64,000 nt of DNA from Labrys monachus (GCF_030814655.1 NZ_JAUSVK010000001.1:6579001-6643000), one strand, 5' to 3'; counted from the first letter of the stretch, positions 1-12,262 are shown. Numbers and translations are program-made. The notes: generated from the sequence alone by a model not told the origin.

Positions 1-318
1 TGGATCATGCGCGAGGCGGGCTCCGGCACGCGCTCCGCCTTCGAGAGCGCGCTCACGGCGCGCGGCGTCGACGCCGCCGCCCTCAACGTCGCGCTGGTGC
101 TGCCCTCGAACGAGGCGGTGCGCTCGGCGGTGCGCGCCGGGCCCTACGCCACCGTGATGTCGGAGCTCGTCGCCGGGCCGGACCTGCAGGCGGGCCGCCT
201 CGTCCGCGTCGGCTTCGACATGCCGCCGCGCGCCTTCCGCCTGCTGCGCCACAAGGAACGCTACCGCACGAAGGCCTCGATCATGCTTGAGATGGCGATC
301 ACGCAGGAGGGCGGGTGA
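1..318 (+). CDS. LysR-family transcriptional regulator, C-terminal part (5' truncated)
   Basis: The reading frame is open from base 1 and stops at 316-318, so only the last 105 residues are present. The start WIMREAGSGTR is the conserved Arg-Glu-x-Gly-Ser-Gly-Thr-Arg segment of the effector-binding domain of LysR regulators of the CysB/CbbR type. The following stretch with PSNEAVRSAVRAG and the Leu/Val-rich end fit subdomain II of that periplasmic-binding-like fold. The DNA-binding helix-turn-helix lies outside the window, so target genes cannot be judged. Its 3' end overlaps the convergent XRE regulator gene by 20 bases, which is unusual but fully compatible with both frames being intact. 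Confidence 0.85.
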   Translation, partial: WIMREAGSGTRSAFESALTARGVDAAALNVALVLPSNEAVRSAVRAGPYATVMSELVAGPDLQAGRLVRVGFDMPPRAFRLLRHKERYRTKASIMLEMAITQEGG

Positions 319-1225
319 GGCGCCGACCGGGAGACGGCATGTCCCGGGGGGCCGCGCCGCGTGCCTCCGGCCGGCCGTCGAGCGATGCCAGCAGCCGGTC
401 GAGCTTGCCGATCGTCTGCTCCTCCTCGAGCGGCGTGTAGGCGACGAGCTTCATGTCGGGCTGCTCGGCGACGGCCAGGCTGGTATATTCGAACACCATG
501 CGTCCGGCGCCCGGGTGGTCGATGCGCTTGTGGCCGCCGAAGGGCCGCAGCACCTCCTGCTTCGGCCACCAGGCGCGGAATTCCCGGCTCGCCGCCTTCA
601 GGATGGCGATGAGCCGCTCGAAATCCGGATCGCCGGCATAGCGGACGCTGTCGGCCCGGAACATGGCGAGCGAGGCCGGCGCCAGCCCGTCCCAATCCAC
701 CATCCTCCGGCGGTGGTCCGGGTCGGCGAACACCATATGCATGATATTGCGTGCATCGCCGTCGAGCCGTTCATAGTCGCCGAACACGGCGACCGCCGCC
801 CGGTTCCAGGCCAGGACGTCCCAGCGGCGGCCGAGCACATAGGCCGGCTGGCCCCGCATGCTGTCGAGCATGCGCAGGAGCGGCACCGGCACGATTTCCG
901 GCCCGGAGCGGCGCGTTTCGGGCGGTGCCCGGTCATCGAGCAGGAACAGATGCCGTGTCTCGGTCGGGTCGAGCCGCAGCGCCTTGGCGAGCGCCGACAG
1001 CACCTCGCGCGACGGGCGCACGTCCCGCCCCTGTTCGAGCCATGTGTACCAGGTGGTGCCGACGCCCGCGAGCAGCGCCACCTCTTCGCGCCGCAGGCCC
1101 GGCGTGCGCCGCCGCAGCCCCGGCGGCAAGCCGACATCCTCCGGCGCCAGCCTTTCGCGGCGGCTGCGCAGGAACGCCGCAAAGGCGCGGCGGCGATTGT
1201 CGTGCGTGGCGGGCCGGGTGTCCAT
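299..1225 (-). CDS. XRE-family regulator with MmyB-like ligand-binding domain
   Basis: A 308-aa protein. The N-terminal 100 residues carry a Cro/C1-type helix-turn-helix, with RRRTPGLRREEVALLAGVG followed by TWYTWLEQGRDVRPS, the hallmark of the MmyB-type XRE subfamily. The C-terminal 180 residues match the PAS-like MmyB ligand-binding domain (LLRMLDSMRGQPAYVLGRRWDVLAWNRAA). I chose the ATG at 1225 (MDTRPATHDN) because the family begins just before the helix-turn-helix; upstream codons would add a basic, non-family extension. These regulators usually control a divergently transcribed oxidoreductase, and here an SDR gene lies directly opposite with a perfect 10-bp inverted repeat between them. 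The ligand is unknown. Confidence 0.9.
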   Translation of the reverse strand: MDTRPATHDNRRRAFAAFLRSRRERLAPEDVGLPPGLRRRTPGLRREEVALLAGVGTTWYTWLEQGRDVRPSREVLSALAKALRLDPTETRHLFLLDDRAPPETRRSGPEIVPVPLLRMLDSMRGQPAYVLGRRWDVLAWNRAAVAVFGDYERLDGDARNIMHMVFADPDHRRRMVDWDGLAPASLAMFRADSVRYAGDPDFERLIAILKAASREFRAWWPKQEVLRPFGGHKRIDHPGAGRMVFEYTSLAVAEQPDMKLVAYTPLEEEQTIGKLDRLLASLDGRPEARGAAPRDMPSPGRRLTRPPA

Positions 1226-1315
1226 GATGCCGATGATAGTAGTGCCAGTACCAGGATAACGCCAGTTCTGTTTGCGCCTTTTCCGCCATGCGAGGGTCCG
1301 TTCCGCGACGACGGC

Positions 1316-1341
1316 GGCCGACAAAAACATCTTTGTCGGCC
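1316..1341. promoter_or_regulatory. Perfect inverted repeat, candidate operator of the XRE regulator
   Basis: GGCCGACAAA and TTTGTCGGCC form a perfect 10-bp inverted repeat with a 6-base AACATC centre. It lies in the 149-bp gap between the divergent XRE regulator and SDR genes, 33 bases before the SDR start. Its position and symmetry suit a dimeric repressor that controls both genes. The role is inferred from position. Confidence 0.6.
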
Positions 1342-1374
1342 TCCCCGATCGCGCAATCCTGAAAGGACGTCACC

Positions 1375-2091
1375 ATGTCACCACAGCACACCGTCATCGC
1401 CGGCGGCTCGTCCGGCATCGGCCTCGCCACTGCGGAAATGCTCCTCGATGCCGGCCACCGGGTCAGCGTCACCGGCCGCCGCGTCGAGCGGCTGCACGAG
1501 GCCGCGACGCGGCTCGGCGGCCGGGCGCAGGCCGTCGCCATGGATGCGGCGGACCCGGACGGCGTGAGGCGCGCCTTCGAGGGCATCGGTCCCTTCGATC
1601 ATCTCGTGCTGGCGCTCGGGTCCGCCAAGGGAGCGGGGCCGTTCGCATCGGTCGACCTCGGCGAGGTGCGGCAGGGCTTCGCGGAGAAGGTCTTTCCGCA
1701 TTTCGCCACGGCGCAGGCGGCGCTGCCCCTGCTTGCGGCGGGCGGCAGCATCACCTTCGTCGCCGCCGTCACCGCCCATGCGGCGATGCCGGGAACCGCC
1801 GGCATCGGCGCGGCCAATGCGGCCGTCGCGGCGCTGGTGCCGATCCTCGCCGCCGAGCTCAAGCCGGTCAGGGTCAATGGCGTGTCGCCCGGGGTGATCG
1901 ACACGCCGTGGTGGGATTTCCTCGCCGCCGACGTCAAGGCATCCGTCTTCGCCGATTATGCCGCGAAGACGCCGGTCGGCCGGGTCGGCACAGCCGACGA
2001 CGTCGCGCGGACCATCGCCTTCCTCATCGCCAACAGCTTCATGTCGGGCGCGGTGATCGTCTGCGACGGCGGCCTGCGGCTCGGCGGCTGA
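1375..2091 (+). CDS. Atypical short-chain dehydrogenase/reductase (SDR)
   Basis: A 238-aa Rossmann-fold protein with the nucleotide-binding motif GGSSGIG near residue 10 and the C-terminal signature VNGVSPGVIDTPWW. The catalytic Tyr-x3-Lys is missing: the equivalent segment reads AGIGAANAAVAAL, with Ile at the Tyr position and Asn at the Lys position. SDR subgroups without the usual active-site residues are known (for example the Lin1944-like group), so this is probably a family trait and not a mutation. Substrate and even catalytic activity are uncertain. It has a good ribosome site (AAAGGA) and is divergent from the XRE regulator, which probably represses it. Confidence 0.85.
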   Translation: MSPQHTVIAGGSSGIGLATAEMLLDAGHRVSVTGRRVERLHEAATRLGGRAQAVAMDAADPDGVRRAFEGIGPFDHLVLALGSAKGAGPFASVDLGEVRQGFAEKVFPHFATAQAALPLLAAGGSITFVAAVTAHAAMPGTAGIGAANAAVAALVPILAAELKPVRVNGVSPGVIDTPWWDFLAADVKASVFADYAAKTPVGRVGTADDVARTIAFLIANSFMSGAVIVCDGGLRLGG

Positions 2092-2142
2092 GCGCGCGCC
2101 GGCAGGCCTCGCCGGGCCGGTCCGGGCGGGGTCCGGCCGCCG

Positions 2143-2553
2143 TCAGTCGCCTTCGCCCGGGAAGCGGTACACCACGTCCGCGAAGCGATCGGTGGGGAAG
2201 ACGTAGAATATCCTGAGGAGGGCGGCCGAATCGTTGCGCAGGGAATGTTCGGCATCGCCGGGGATGAAGGCGGCCGTGCCGGCGGAGATCCTCGTCTCCA
2301 CGCCGTCGATCGTCAGGATGCCCGTCCCTTCGGCGACGAAGTAGATTTCGGCCTGCCGATGCCGGTGCGGCTCGAGGATGCCGCCGGCCGGGGAAAGCTC
2401 CATGATGCCGGCGCTCATGGCCGATGTCGGCGTCCTGTCGGCGCAGAACAGCGTGAACCAGGAGGCATTGCCCCGCGAGGCGTCGTCCCAGCCCTCCCGC
2501 TCGCGCTGGGCGGTCCCGGCAATGACGGCTTGCGATGTCACGTTCCCAGGCAT
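2143..2553 (-). CDS. Cupin-domain protein
   Basis: A 136-aa single-domain cupin. Motif 1 is PHRHRQAEIYFVAEG and motif 2 ends with PGDAEHSLRN, giving two His, a Glu and a later His as likely metal ligands. The start at 2553 (MPGNVTSQAV) is set by a strong AGAGGAG ribosome site seven bases upstream; longer frames lack family sequence. Family members range from dioxygenases and isomerases to sensor-only proteins, and nothing here fixes the substrate. It converges on the SDR gene and diverges from mtgA, so it is probably transcribed alone. Confidence 0.85.
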   Translation of the reverse strand: MPGNVTSQAVIAGTAQREREGWDDASRGNASWFTLFCADRTPTSAMSAGIMELSPAGGILEPHRHRQAEIYFVAEGTGILTIDGVETRISAGTAAFIPGDAEHSLRNDSAALLRIFYVFPTDRFADVVYRFPGEGD

Positions 2554-2718
2554 TGGCGGGCTCCTCTTTGGCGGTGGCCTGCCTAGAAGCCCGTTTCGGG
2601 CCCGGAGTCCACGAAAATGCGCGGCGGGCGGCGCGTCCGGCACGCCGGAGGGCACACCCCGTGTATTCCCGCCCGCTTTGGGTTATGAGGGAAGAAATCC
2701 AGGGGCTCCGGCAAGGTG

Positions 2719-3432
2719 ATGGCTGACGCGACGATGCCCGCACGAAGGCGTTTCAAAGCGAGCCTGATGCGGTTGCCGTGGCGGCGCATCTTGCTCGGCA
2801 TCCTCCTCCTGTGCGCGATTCCCTTCGCGCTCACGCTCGTCTATGCGGTGGTGCCGCCGGTTTCCGTGCCGATGCTCGAGCGCTATGCCGCCGGCCAGCC
2901 GGTCGACCGGCGCTGGACGGCGCTGCAGGACATCGCGCCTGTCGCCCGCTTCTCGGTGATGGCGTCCGAAGACGGCCGCTTCTGCCGTCATTGGGGCGTC
3001 GATATCGACGCGATCTCGCTGGTGCTGGAGCAAAGCGGCGACGAAGGCCCCTCGCGCGGGGCCTCGACCATCGCCATGCAGACGGCCAAGAACCTCTATC
3101 TGTGGCCGCTGCCGACGCTCGTCCGCAAGGTCTTCGAAATTCCGCTGGCGCTGTGGATCAACCTCGTCTGGCAGAAGCGGCGCACGCTCGAAGTCTATCT
3201 CAACATCGCCGAATGGGGCGACGGCCTCTACGGCATCGAGGCCGCCTCGCAGCATTATTTCCGCAAGCCCGCCAGCCGCCTCAATCCGCGCGAGGCGGCG
3301 CTGCTGGCGGTGGCGCTGCCCAATCCGATCCGCCGGGACGCCGGCTCGCCCAGCCGGCGCCTGCGCAACCTCGCGGCCCTGATCGTCCACCGCGCCCGCA
3401 ACTCGGCGGGCTATTTCGATTGCGTGAAGTGA
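2719..3432 (+). CDS. mtgA: Monofunctional biosynthetic peptidoglycan transglycosylase
   Basis: MtgA polymerises lipid II into glycan strands at the outer face of the inner membrane. The 237-aa protein has one N-terminal membrane anchor (about residues 18-40), then the GT51 domain: the catalytic-Glu motif SVMASEDGRFCRHWGVD, the RGASTIAMQTAKNLYLW motif, and KRRTLEVYLNIAEWGDG. GTG at 2716 and ATG at 2719 are adjacent in-frame starts; I use the ATG. It has no transpeptidase domain, so it is not a class A PBP. mtgA followed by rpmF is a common pairing in Hyphomicrobiales. Confidence 0.95.
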   Translation: MADATMPARRRFKASLMRLPWRRILLGILLLCAIPFALTLVYAVVPPVSVPMLERYAAGQPVDRRWTALQDIAPVARFSVMASEDGRFCRHWGVDIDAISLVLEQSGDEGPSRGASTIAMQTAKNLYLWPLPTLVRKVFEIPLALWINLVWQKRRTLEVYLNIAEWGDGLYGIEAASQHYFRKPASRLNPREAALLAVALPNPIRRDAGSPSRRLRNLAALIVHRARNSAGYFDCVK

Positions 3433-3792
3433 GGAGCGGCCAACGTCCCCTGGCCCCCCGGAATTCGGCCGGACACGAGCACGGGCCGGGCCGTCGGGAT
3501 CGTCCCTGCCCGTGCTTCTCCAGCCGGCCGCCGCCTCCGGTTCTGCAAGGAAAGTCCGCATGCCCGGGACGAGCCCGGCAAGACAAAGGCCGCGCTTTTC
3601 TTGACCAACCTCTTGGCCGAGTGCGTGAAGAGCCGGCCGCCGGAGGGCACTCCCGGCCGCCGGCCCGGATAAATAATGACTCCAGCCCCTTTCTTCCCCT
3701 GTCCTCTTCCTGTATAGGCTGCGCCTTCAATCGAAGATGTCATCGGCCTGCCGTGACCAGCACGGCATCCGCACGCCACGAAGAAGAAAACC
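3433..3792 (+). other. Intergenic region mtgA-rpmF
   Basis: 360 bases with no convincing gene. The last 150 bases are less GC-rich and contain TGTATAGGCT near 3712, a plausible -10 for the rpmF promoter, but no clear -35 partner can be assigned. Nothing else is recognised. Confidence 0.4.
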
Positions 3793-3978
3793 ATGGCTGT
3801 TCCGAAGCGAAAAACCTCCCGTATGAAGCGCGGCTTCCGTCGTTCCGCCGATGCGCTCAAGGCCCCGACCTATGTCGAGGACAAGGATTCGGGCGAATTG
3901 CGCCGTCCGCATCATGTCGATCTGAAGACCGGCATGTATCGCGGTCGCCAGATCCTCACGCAGAAGTCGGACGCCTGA
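3793..3978 (+). CDS. rpmF: 50S ribosomal protein L32
   Basis: A 61-aa basic protein beginning [18 protein letters not shown], the conserved bL32 N-terminus, with the typical alphaproteobacterial ending [11 protein letters not shown]. The Cys residues of zinc-binding L32 forms are absent, so this is the zinc-free (C-minus) type. It is a structural protein of the large subunit near the peptidyl transferase centre. It is followed 34 bases later by a strong intrinsic terminator, so it is probably a short transcript, separate from the ATP synthase operon. Confidence 0.97.
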   Translation: MAVPKRKTSRMKRGFRRSADALKAPTYVEDKDSGELRRPHHVDLKTGMYRGRQILTQKSDA

Positions 3979-4012
3979 GACCGGGCCCGGACCTTCGCGT
4001 GCCGCCTGATCC

Positions 4013-4037
4013 GGGCCGGCTCGACGCCGGCCCTTTT
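4013..4037 (+). terminator. Rho-independent terminator after rpmF
   Basis: A perfect 8-bp stem GGGCCGGC/GCCGGCCC with loop TCGAC is followed by TTTT. It separates rpmF from the atp operon. Confidence 0.85.
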
Positions 4038-4310
4038 CATTGGGCGGAGCGGTTCACTCGAGAATCGTGACAAACGGGGCAAATGATCGCCGGGGGGCAT
4101 GCGTTTTCCAATCCCTTTTCGCCATTTGCCTCATGTTGCGTCTGCAAAGTCTGTGTGTTAGGTGAGCGCACGCATTGCGGGGGTGGGGCTTGCCTCGGCC
4201 TTGCGGGCAGAAGAAATTCAACATATCCGTCAAGGAGTTGGTCGTTTGAGCGGTAGAATCCCGCTTGACCGGCGGATTTCCTCGGGACGGCTTCAGCAGA
4301 GAGACGCGCG
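4038..4310 (+). other. Leader/promoter region of the atp operon
   Basis: 273 bases between the rpmF terminator and atpH with no supported gene. It must hold the promoter of the F1 genes. The stretch around 4130-4170 has TTGCGT followed by TGTTAG at near-consensus spacing, a weak candidate only. Confidence 0.35.
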
Positions 4311-6421
<2,111 letters not shown>

Positions 6422-6451
6422 TCGTTCTGTTCTTGCTGGAAAGGCGGAGCG

Positions 6452-7327
6452 ATGCCCTCGCTTAAGGACCTGAGAAACCGCATTGCCTCGGTGAAGGCGA
6501 CGCAGAAGATCACCAAGGCCATGCAGATGGTCGCGGCCGCCAAGCTGCGCCGCGCCCAGATGGCGGCCGAGGCGGCGCGTCCCTATGCCGAGCGCATCGA
6601 CAATGTGCTGGCGAACCTCGCCGGCTCGATCGCCGATCCGCGCCAGGCCCCGCCGCTGCTGGCCGGCACCGGCCGCGACCAGACCCATCTCCTCGTGGTC
6701 TGCACCGGCGAGCGCGGCCTGTGCGGGGCGTTCAACACCTCGATCGCCCGCCTCGCCCGCGAGCACGCCTTGGCGCTGATCGGCGCCGGCAAGACCGTCA
6801 AGATCCTCTGCGTCGGCCGCAAGGGCTTCGACGTGCTCAAGCGCCAGTTCGAGAAGCAGATCATCGATCTCGTCGAGTTCCGCAGCGTGCGCACGCTGGG
6901 CTTCGAGAACGCCGACCTGGTGGGGCAGAAGATCCGCAAGCTCTATGCCGAGGGCGGCTTCGACGTCTGCACCCTCTTCTATTCGACCTTCCGATCGGTC
7001 ATCCAGCAGATCCCGACCGCCAAGCGCCTGATCCCGGCCGAAATTCCGGAAGTGAAGGCCGGCGACCAGCGCATCGCCTACGATTACGAGCCGGACGAGG
7101 GCGCGATCCTGGCCGAACTCCTGCCGCGCAACATCTCGGTGCAGGTGCTGCGGGCGCTGCTCGAGAACAACGCCTCTTTCTACGGCTCTCAGATGAGCGC
7201 CATGGACAATGCCACGCGCAATGCCGGCGAGATGATCAAGAAGCAGACGATCACCTACAACCGCACGCGGCAGGCGATGATCACCAAGGAACTCATCGAG
7301 ATCATTTCGGGTGCGGAAGCACTCTGA
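6452..7327 (+). CDS. atpG: F1F0 ATP synthase subunit gamma
   Basis: Gamma is the central rotor shaft. The 291-aa protein has the conserved N-terminal coiled-coil start [33 protein letters not shown] region and the C-terminal signature [14 protein letters not shown] with [19 protein letters not shown]. The following gene is not atpD, as in the standard F1 order, but an Ohr/OsmC gene 21 bases downstream. Confidence 0.98.
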   Translation: MPSLKDLRNRIASVKATQKITKAMQMVAAAKLRRAQMAAEAARPYAERIDNVLANLAGSIADPRQAPPLLAGTGRDQTHLLVVCTGERGLCGAFNTSIARLAREHALALIGAGKTVKILCVGRKGFDVLKRQFEKQIIDLVEFRSVRTLGFENADLVGQKIRKLYAEGGFDVCTLFYSTFRSVIQQIPTAKRLIPAEIPEVKAGDQRIAYDYEPDEGAILAELLPRNISVQVLRALLENNASFYGSQMSAMDNATRNAGEMIKKQTITYNRTRQAMITKELIEIISGAEAL

Positions 7328-7348
7328 GGCTAGCCAGGGAGAATCGTG

Positions 7349-9212
<1,864 letters not shown>

Positions 9213-9240
9213 CGCCATGCCTCGCCGCCCTCCCTCGCCG

Positions 9241-9323
9241 CCCTCCCTCGCGGGGGAGGGCCGGAGCGGGGCTTGCATAGCCGACCCGGCCCGGCATGCC
9301 GGGCCGGCCCTCCCTTCGGAGGG
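9241..9323 (+). repeat. Cluster of three hairpins between atpD and atpC
   Basis: Three consecutive palindromes: CCCTCCC/GGGAGGG at 9241-9260, the perfect 18-bp palindrome GGCCCGGC-AT-GCCGGGCC at 9288-9305, and CCCTCC-CTTC-GGAGGG at 9308-9323. None has a T-tract. They resemble REP/BIME elements and could stabilise or attenuate the transcript ahead of atpC. Confidence 0.75.
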
Positions 9324-9373
9324 TGAAGTTTCAACCTGGGGCCGAATCGCTCCGGATTTCAGGGATCGTCCCG

Positions 9374-9775
9374 ATGGCCAGCTTCCAATTCGAACTCGTC
9401 ACGCCTGAGAAGCTGCTGTTCTCCGGCCCCGTCGAATCCGTCGTCGTACCCGGCACCGAAGGCGACTTCGAAGTGCTGGCCATGCATGCGCCGGTGATGT
9501 CGACCATCCGCCCCGGCGTGATCGTGGTCCGCGAGACGCCGAACGGCGCGCCGCGCCGGCTGTTCGTGCGCGGCGGCTTTGCCGATGTGAGCCCGCTCGG
9601 CCTCACCATCCTCGCCGAGCAGGCCATCGCGATCGAGGACCTCACGGCCGACAGGCTCCGGACCGAGGTCACGGTCGCCGAGCAGGAAGCCAGCACGGCG
9701 ACCGGCGACGTCGCCAAGGCGACCGCCGAGATGAAGGTCGGCCAGATGCGCGAGCTGCAGCGCGCCCTCGCCTGA
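9374..9775 (+). CDS. atpC: F1F0 ATP synthase subunit epsilon
   Basis: A 133-aa epsilon subunit, which binds gamma and the c-ring and regulates ATP hydrolysis. The start MASFQFELVTPEKLLFSG and the beta-sandwich motif VVVPGTEGDFEVLAMHAPVM are typical. The ATG at 9374 is chosen because the family starts there; upstream in-frame codons run through the hairpin cluster. It ends the F1 operon and is followed by an inverted-repeat element. Confidence 0.96.
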   Translation: MASFQFELVTPEKLLFSGPVESVVVPGTEGDFEVLAMHAPVMSTIRPGVIVVRETPNGAPRRLFVRGGFADVSPLGLTILAEQAIAIEDLTADRLRTEVTVAEQEASTATGDVAKATAEMKVGQMRELQRALA

Positions 9776-9836
9776 ACGGGCGATCCGCCCCAAAGGCGCC
9801 AAGACAAGGCGATCTTGACCCCGTAACGGTTCAGGA

Positions 9837-9932
9837 TTTGTCATTGCCGGGCTTGTCCCGGCAACCCAGCCGGGCCGCAAGCGTTACGCCGCACGAAATC
9901 TGGATACCCGGCACAAGCCCGGCTATGACAAA
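9837..9932. repeat. REP-like inverted repeat downstream of atpC
   Basis: A 25-bp arm (TTTGTCAT..CCGGGCTTGT.CCGG, 9837-9861) is repeated in inverse orientation at 9908-9932 with two mismatches, separated by 46 bases. This is the typical layout of Hyphomicrobiales intergenic palindromic units. The rest of the 302-bp gap (9776-10077) contains no gene, but has a run of ten C at 10005-10014. Confidence 0.8.
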
Positions 9933-10077
9933 GCCGCGCCTCTTCTTGTTGCGGCGTATGGGGGATCTGCGCCCGCGCCGAGGGCGGCAAAGCCCGCGTG
10001 GGCGCCCCCCCCCCGCCGTCGAGGACGACGCAGGCGCCGAGCTGAATTTCGTCGATGTCGCGATGATGCCGCGGGCG

Positions 10078-11196
10078 TCAGTCGCCATCGAGAAGGGCGA
10101 GCAGCTGGCGGAGGACGACCTCCGAGCCGAACTCGCGCCCGACGCGCTTGCGGCCGGCCCGGCCGAGGCGATCGGCCAGCGCGGGATCGTCATGCAGCCT
10201 GACGATGGCGTCGGCGAGCCCCTCGGTATCCTTTTCCTCGACCAGAAGGCCGTCCGTTCCGTGGCGGACGAGATGCGCCGGCGCCCCCGCCGCGAAGGCG
10301 ATGACCGGGCGCCCCTGCGCCCAGGCTTCGATGATGGTTCGCCCGAAGGTCTCGGGCCCGCCATGGTCGGAGACCGACGTCACCAGCACGGCGCGGCAGG
10401 CCGCCAGCAGGGCCGACGCATCCGCCACATGGTCGTGAAGCGCCAGCGTCGGCAGAGCGCCGACATTCTCCCGGTGCCGGAGGATCTCCCGGTATAGTTC
10501 GGGGATCGGCCGGTGGCCGTAGGATGCGATGCGGATGGCGGGACGGCGCTTGCGCACCAGCGCGGCGGCCTCCGCGAGATGGCGGTGGCCCTTGAAGCCG
10601 TTGACGGTCGCCAGGTGCAGGAACGCGGCGTCCGCCGCGAGCGGGCGGGGTTCCGCCTCGGGAAGGTCGACGGGGTTGGGCAGGACGCGGGCGCGGAGCG
10701 GCCCGTCCGGCCGCAGGAAACGGCCGATATAATCCGGTTTTTCGAGGACGCAGCGGTCCGGCGCGAGAAGCGTGGCGCGGGGAAGGGCGGCGAGGAGCGC
10801 CTCGTAATCCCGCCACTGGAAATCATGGACGCAGAAGAAGGCGTGCCTGTCTATTTGCGGCACCCTGCCGGCGACATGCGAGAGGATGCGCAGGGAATCC
10901 AGAGTGTTGGCGAAGATGGCCGAAGGACGCAACGCCAGATAGCGCGGGATCAGGATCCGCCCGGCCTCCCGCACGAAGCTGTCCCGGGCGGCGTCGACGG
11001 CGTGAATCTCCAGATTGGCCGGCGGGAGCTCCCTCAATCTCGCCAGATGATAGGGATTGGCCGCAAGGATGACGACCCGGCGCGTCCGGAGGATGCGCGG
11101 CAGCAGGATTTCGATGTTCCTCTCCGCTCCGCCATAGCCGCCCGCGACGGAAAGAATGAACAGAGGGCGTCGGGACGGGGAGGCCTGCGGCTGCAA
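10078..11196 (-). CDS. Glycosyltransferase family 4 (GT-B fold)
   Basis: About 372 aa. The N-terminal Rossmann half opens with FILSVAGGYGGAERNIE. The C-terminal donor-binding half carries SDHGGPETFGRTIIEAWAQGRPV and GTDGLLVEEKDTEGLADAI, the E-x7-E region of GT4 retaining enzymes. Sugar donor and acceptor cannot be told. The start is uncertain: no ATG or GTG precedes the fold, leaving TTG at 11196 (used here, weak CAGGTC ribosome site) or TTG at 11274, which would overlap the upstream small gene by 26 bases and suggest coupling. No polysaccharide operon surrounds it. Confidence 0.85.
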   Translation of the reverse strand: MQPQASPSRRPLFILSVAGGYGGAERNIEILLPRILRTRRVVILAANPYHLARLRELPPANLEIHAVDAARDSFVREAGRILIPRYLALRPSAIFANTLDSLRILSHVAGRVPQIDRHAFFCVHDFQWRDYEALLAALPRATLLAPDRCVLEKPDYIGRFLRPDGPLRARVLPNPVDLPEAEPRPLAADAAFLHLATVNGFKGHRHLAEAAALVRKRRPAIRIASYGHRPIPELYREILRHRENVGALPTLALHDHVADASALLAACRAVLVTSVSDHGGPETFGRTIIEAWAQGRPVIAFAAGAPAHLVRHGTDGLLVEEKDTEGLADAIVRLHDDPALADRLGRAGRKRVGREFGSEVVLRQLLALLDGD

Positions 11197-11248
11197 TGTC
11201 TTGACCTGTGGAATCGCCGGACGTGCGCCCGGCTCGGCCGGGGATGGC

Positions 11249-11461
11249 CTATCCGTCCGGCCGGAGCGCCGCAAGCAGCGATCGGGCGACGTCGGCCGTC
11301 ACGCGGCGCTTGTATCTCTCATGCACGATCTGGCCATTGTGGAAAACCTTGTGCTCGACATAAAGCATGCCGCCGTCCCAGCGCAGGACGTTGTCGGTCT
11401 CCGTCGTCTCGATGACATTCAGGCCCGGTACGAATTGTCCATCCGTGGTCCCTTCGCGCAT
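11249..11461 (-). CDS. Conserved-looking small protein of unknown function
   Basis: A 70-aa protein I do not recognise. The start at 11461 (MREGTTDGQF) is fixed by a perfect AAGGAGG ribosome site. It is charged and soluble, with a possible beta-rich centre (RWDGGMLYVEHKVFHNGQIV) and a basic end (YKRRVTADVARSLLAAL); there is no signal or membrane segment. It lies just upstream of the glycosyltransferase on the same strand and is divergent from betI, so it may be the first gene of a two-gene operon with the transferase. Confidence 0.65.
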   Translation of the reverse strand: MREGTTDGQFVPGLNVIETTETDNVLRWDGGMLYVEHKVFHNGQIVHERYKRRVTADVARSLLAALRPDG

Positions 11462-11596
11462 GCCGGCGTCCTCCTTCGATGATTTTCTGTCGGCGCGCGG
11501 GCGCGAGAGCCCGCGGCGGCCGCAGCGATGCAGCATGCCCGATCGGACCGCCGCTTGAAAAGGCCTTCTTCCCGGCTTTCGCGAGCGTTCCGTCCT

Positions 11597-11623
11597 TGAC
11601 TGATTGAACGTTCAAAATATTGT
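11597..11623 (+). promoter_or_regulatory. betI promoter with overlapping BetI-type operator
   Basis: TTGACT at 11597-11602 is a consensus-like -35. The perfect 12-bp palindrome TTGAACGTTCAA (11604-11615) fills the spacer, and an A/T-rich -10-like TATTGT is at 11618-11623. A closely matching arrangement precedes choX at 43443. BetI is known to bind such palindromes and to release them with choline. A start about seven bases after the -10 would coincide with the betI ATG. Confidence 0.75.
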
Positions 11624-11629
11624 GCATCC

Positions 11630-12262
11630 ATGTCCAGCGTCACCCGCCCCTCCGGCACGCGCCCCGTCAGACTGCGCCGCGTCGACGCCGTCGACGTCCG
11701 TCGCCGTCAGCTGATCGAGGCGACGATCGAGGCGATCGCCGATGTCGGCTTCAACGCCACCACGATCGCCGAGATCGCGCGCCGTGCCGATGTCTCGACC
11801 GGGCTGGTCTCCTTCCATTTCGGCGACAAGGATGGGCTGCTGGAGGCGACATTGCGCCACCTCGCCCGTGAGCTGTCGCGTTCGGCAGCAACCCGCATGC
11901 GCGCGGCGTCCTCGCCGCGGGAGCGCGTGCAGGCGGTCATCGACACCAATCTCGGTGCCAACCAGTTCGAGCGCGGCATCGGCACGGTATGGCTCGCCTT
12001 CTGGGGACAGGTGCCGCACTCGCCCCGCTTCGCCCGCGTCCAGCGGGCCTATCAGCGCCGCATCGCCGCCAATCTGAGCTACGCGCTGCGCCCGATCCTG
12101 CCGGTGGCTGCCGCCCGTGCGCTCGCCGAGACCATCGCGGCGATGATCGACGGGCTCTGGCTGCGGGCCACGCTCGCCGGCGATGCCGACGGCTGCCAGG
12201 CCCGCCTGGTGGCGGGCACCTTCGTCGACAACCAGTTCATGCTGCTCGGCCCCGGCCGATAG
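11630..12262 (+). CDS. betI: Choline-responsive TetR-family repressor
   Basis: A 210-aa repressor of choline oxidation genes. The helix-turn-helix region [50 protein letters not shown] is nearly the BetI family sequence, and the C-terminal ligand domain has [25 protein letters not shown] and [11 protein letters not shown]. It heads betI-betB-betA. No Shine-Dalgarno precedes the ATG and no alternative start occurs before the helix-turn-helix; with the promoter ending at 11623 the mRNA may be leaderless. The N-terminal 20 residues are longer and more basic than usual. Confidence 0.94.
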
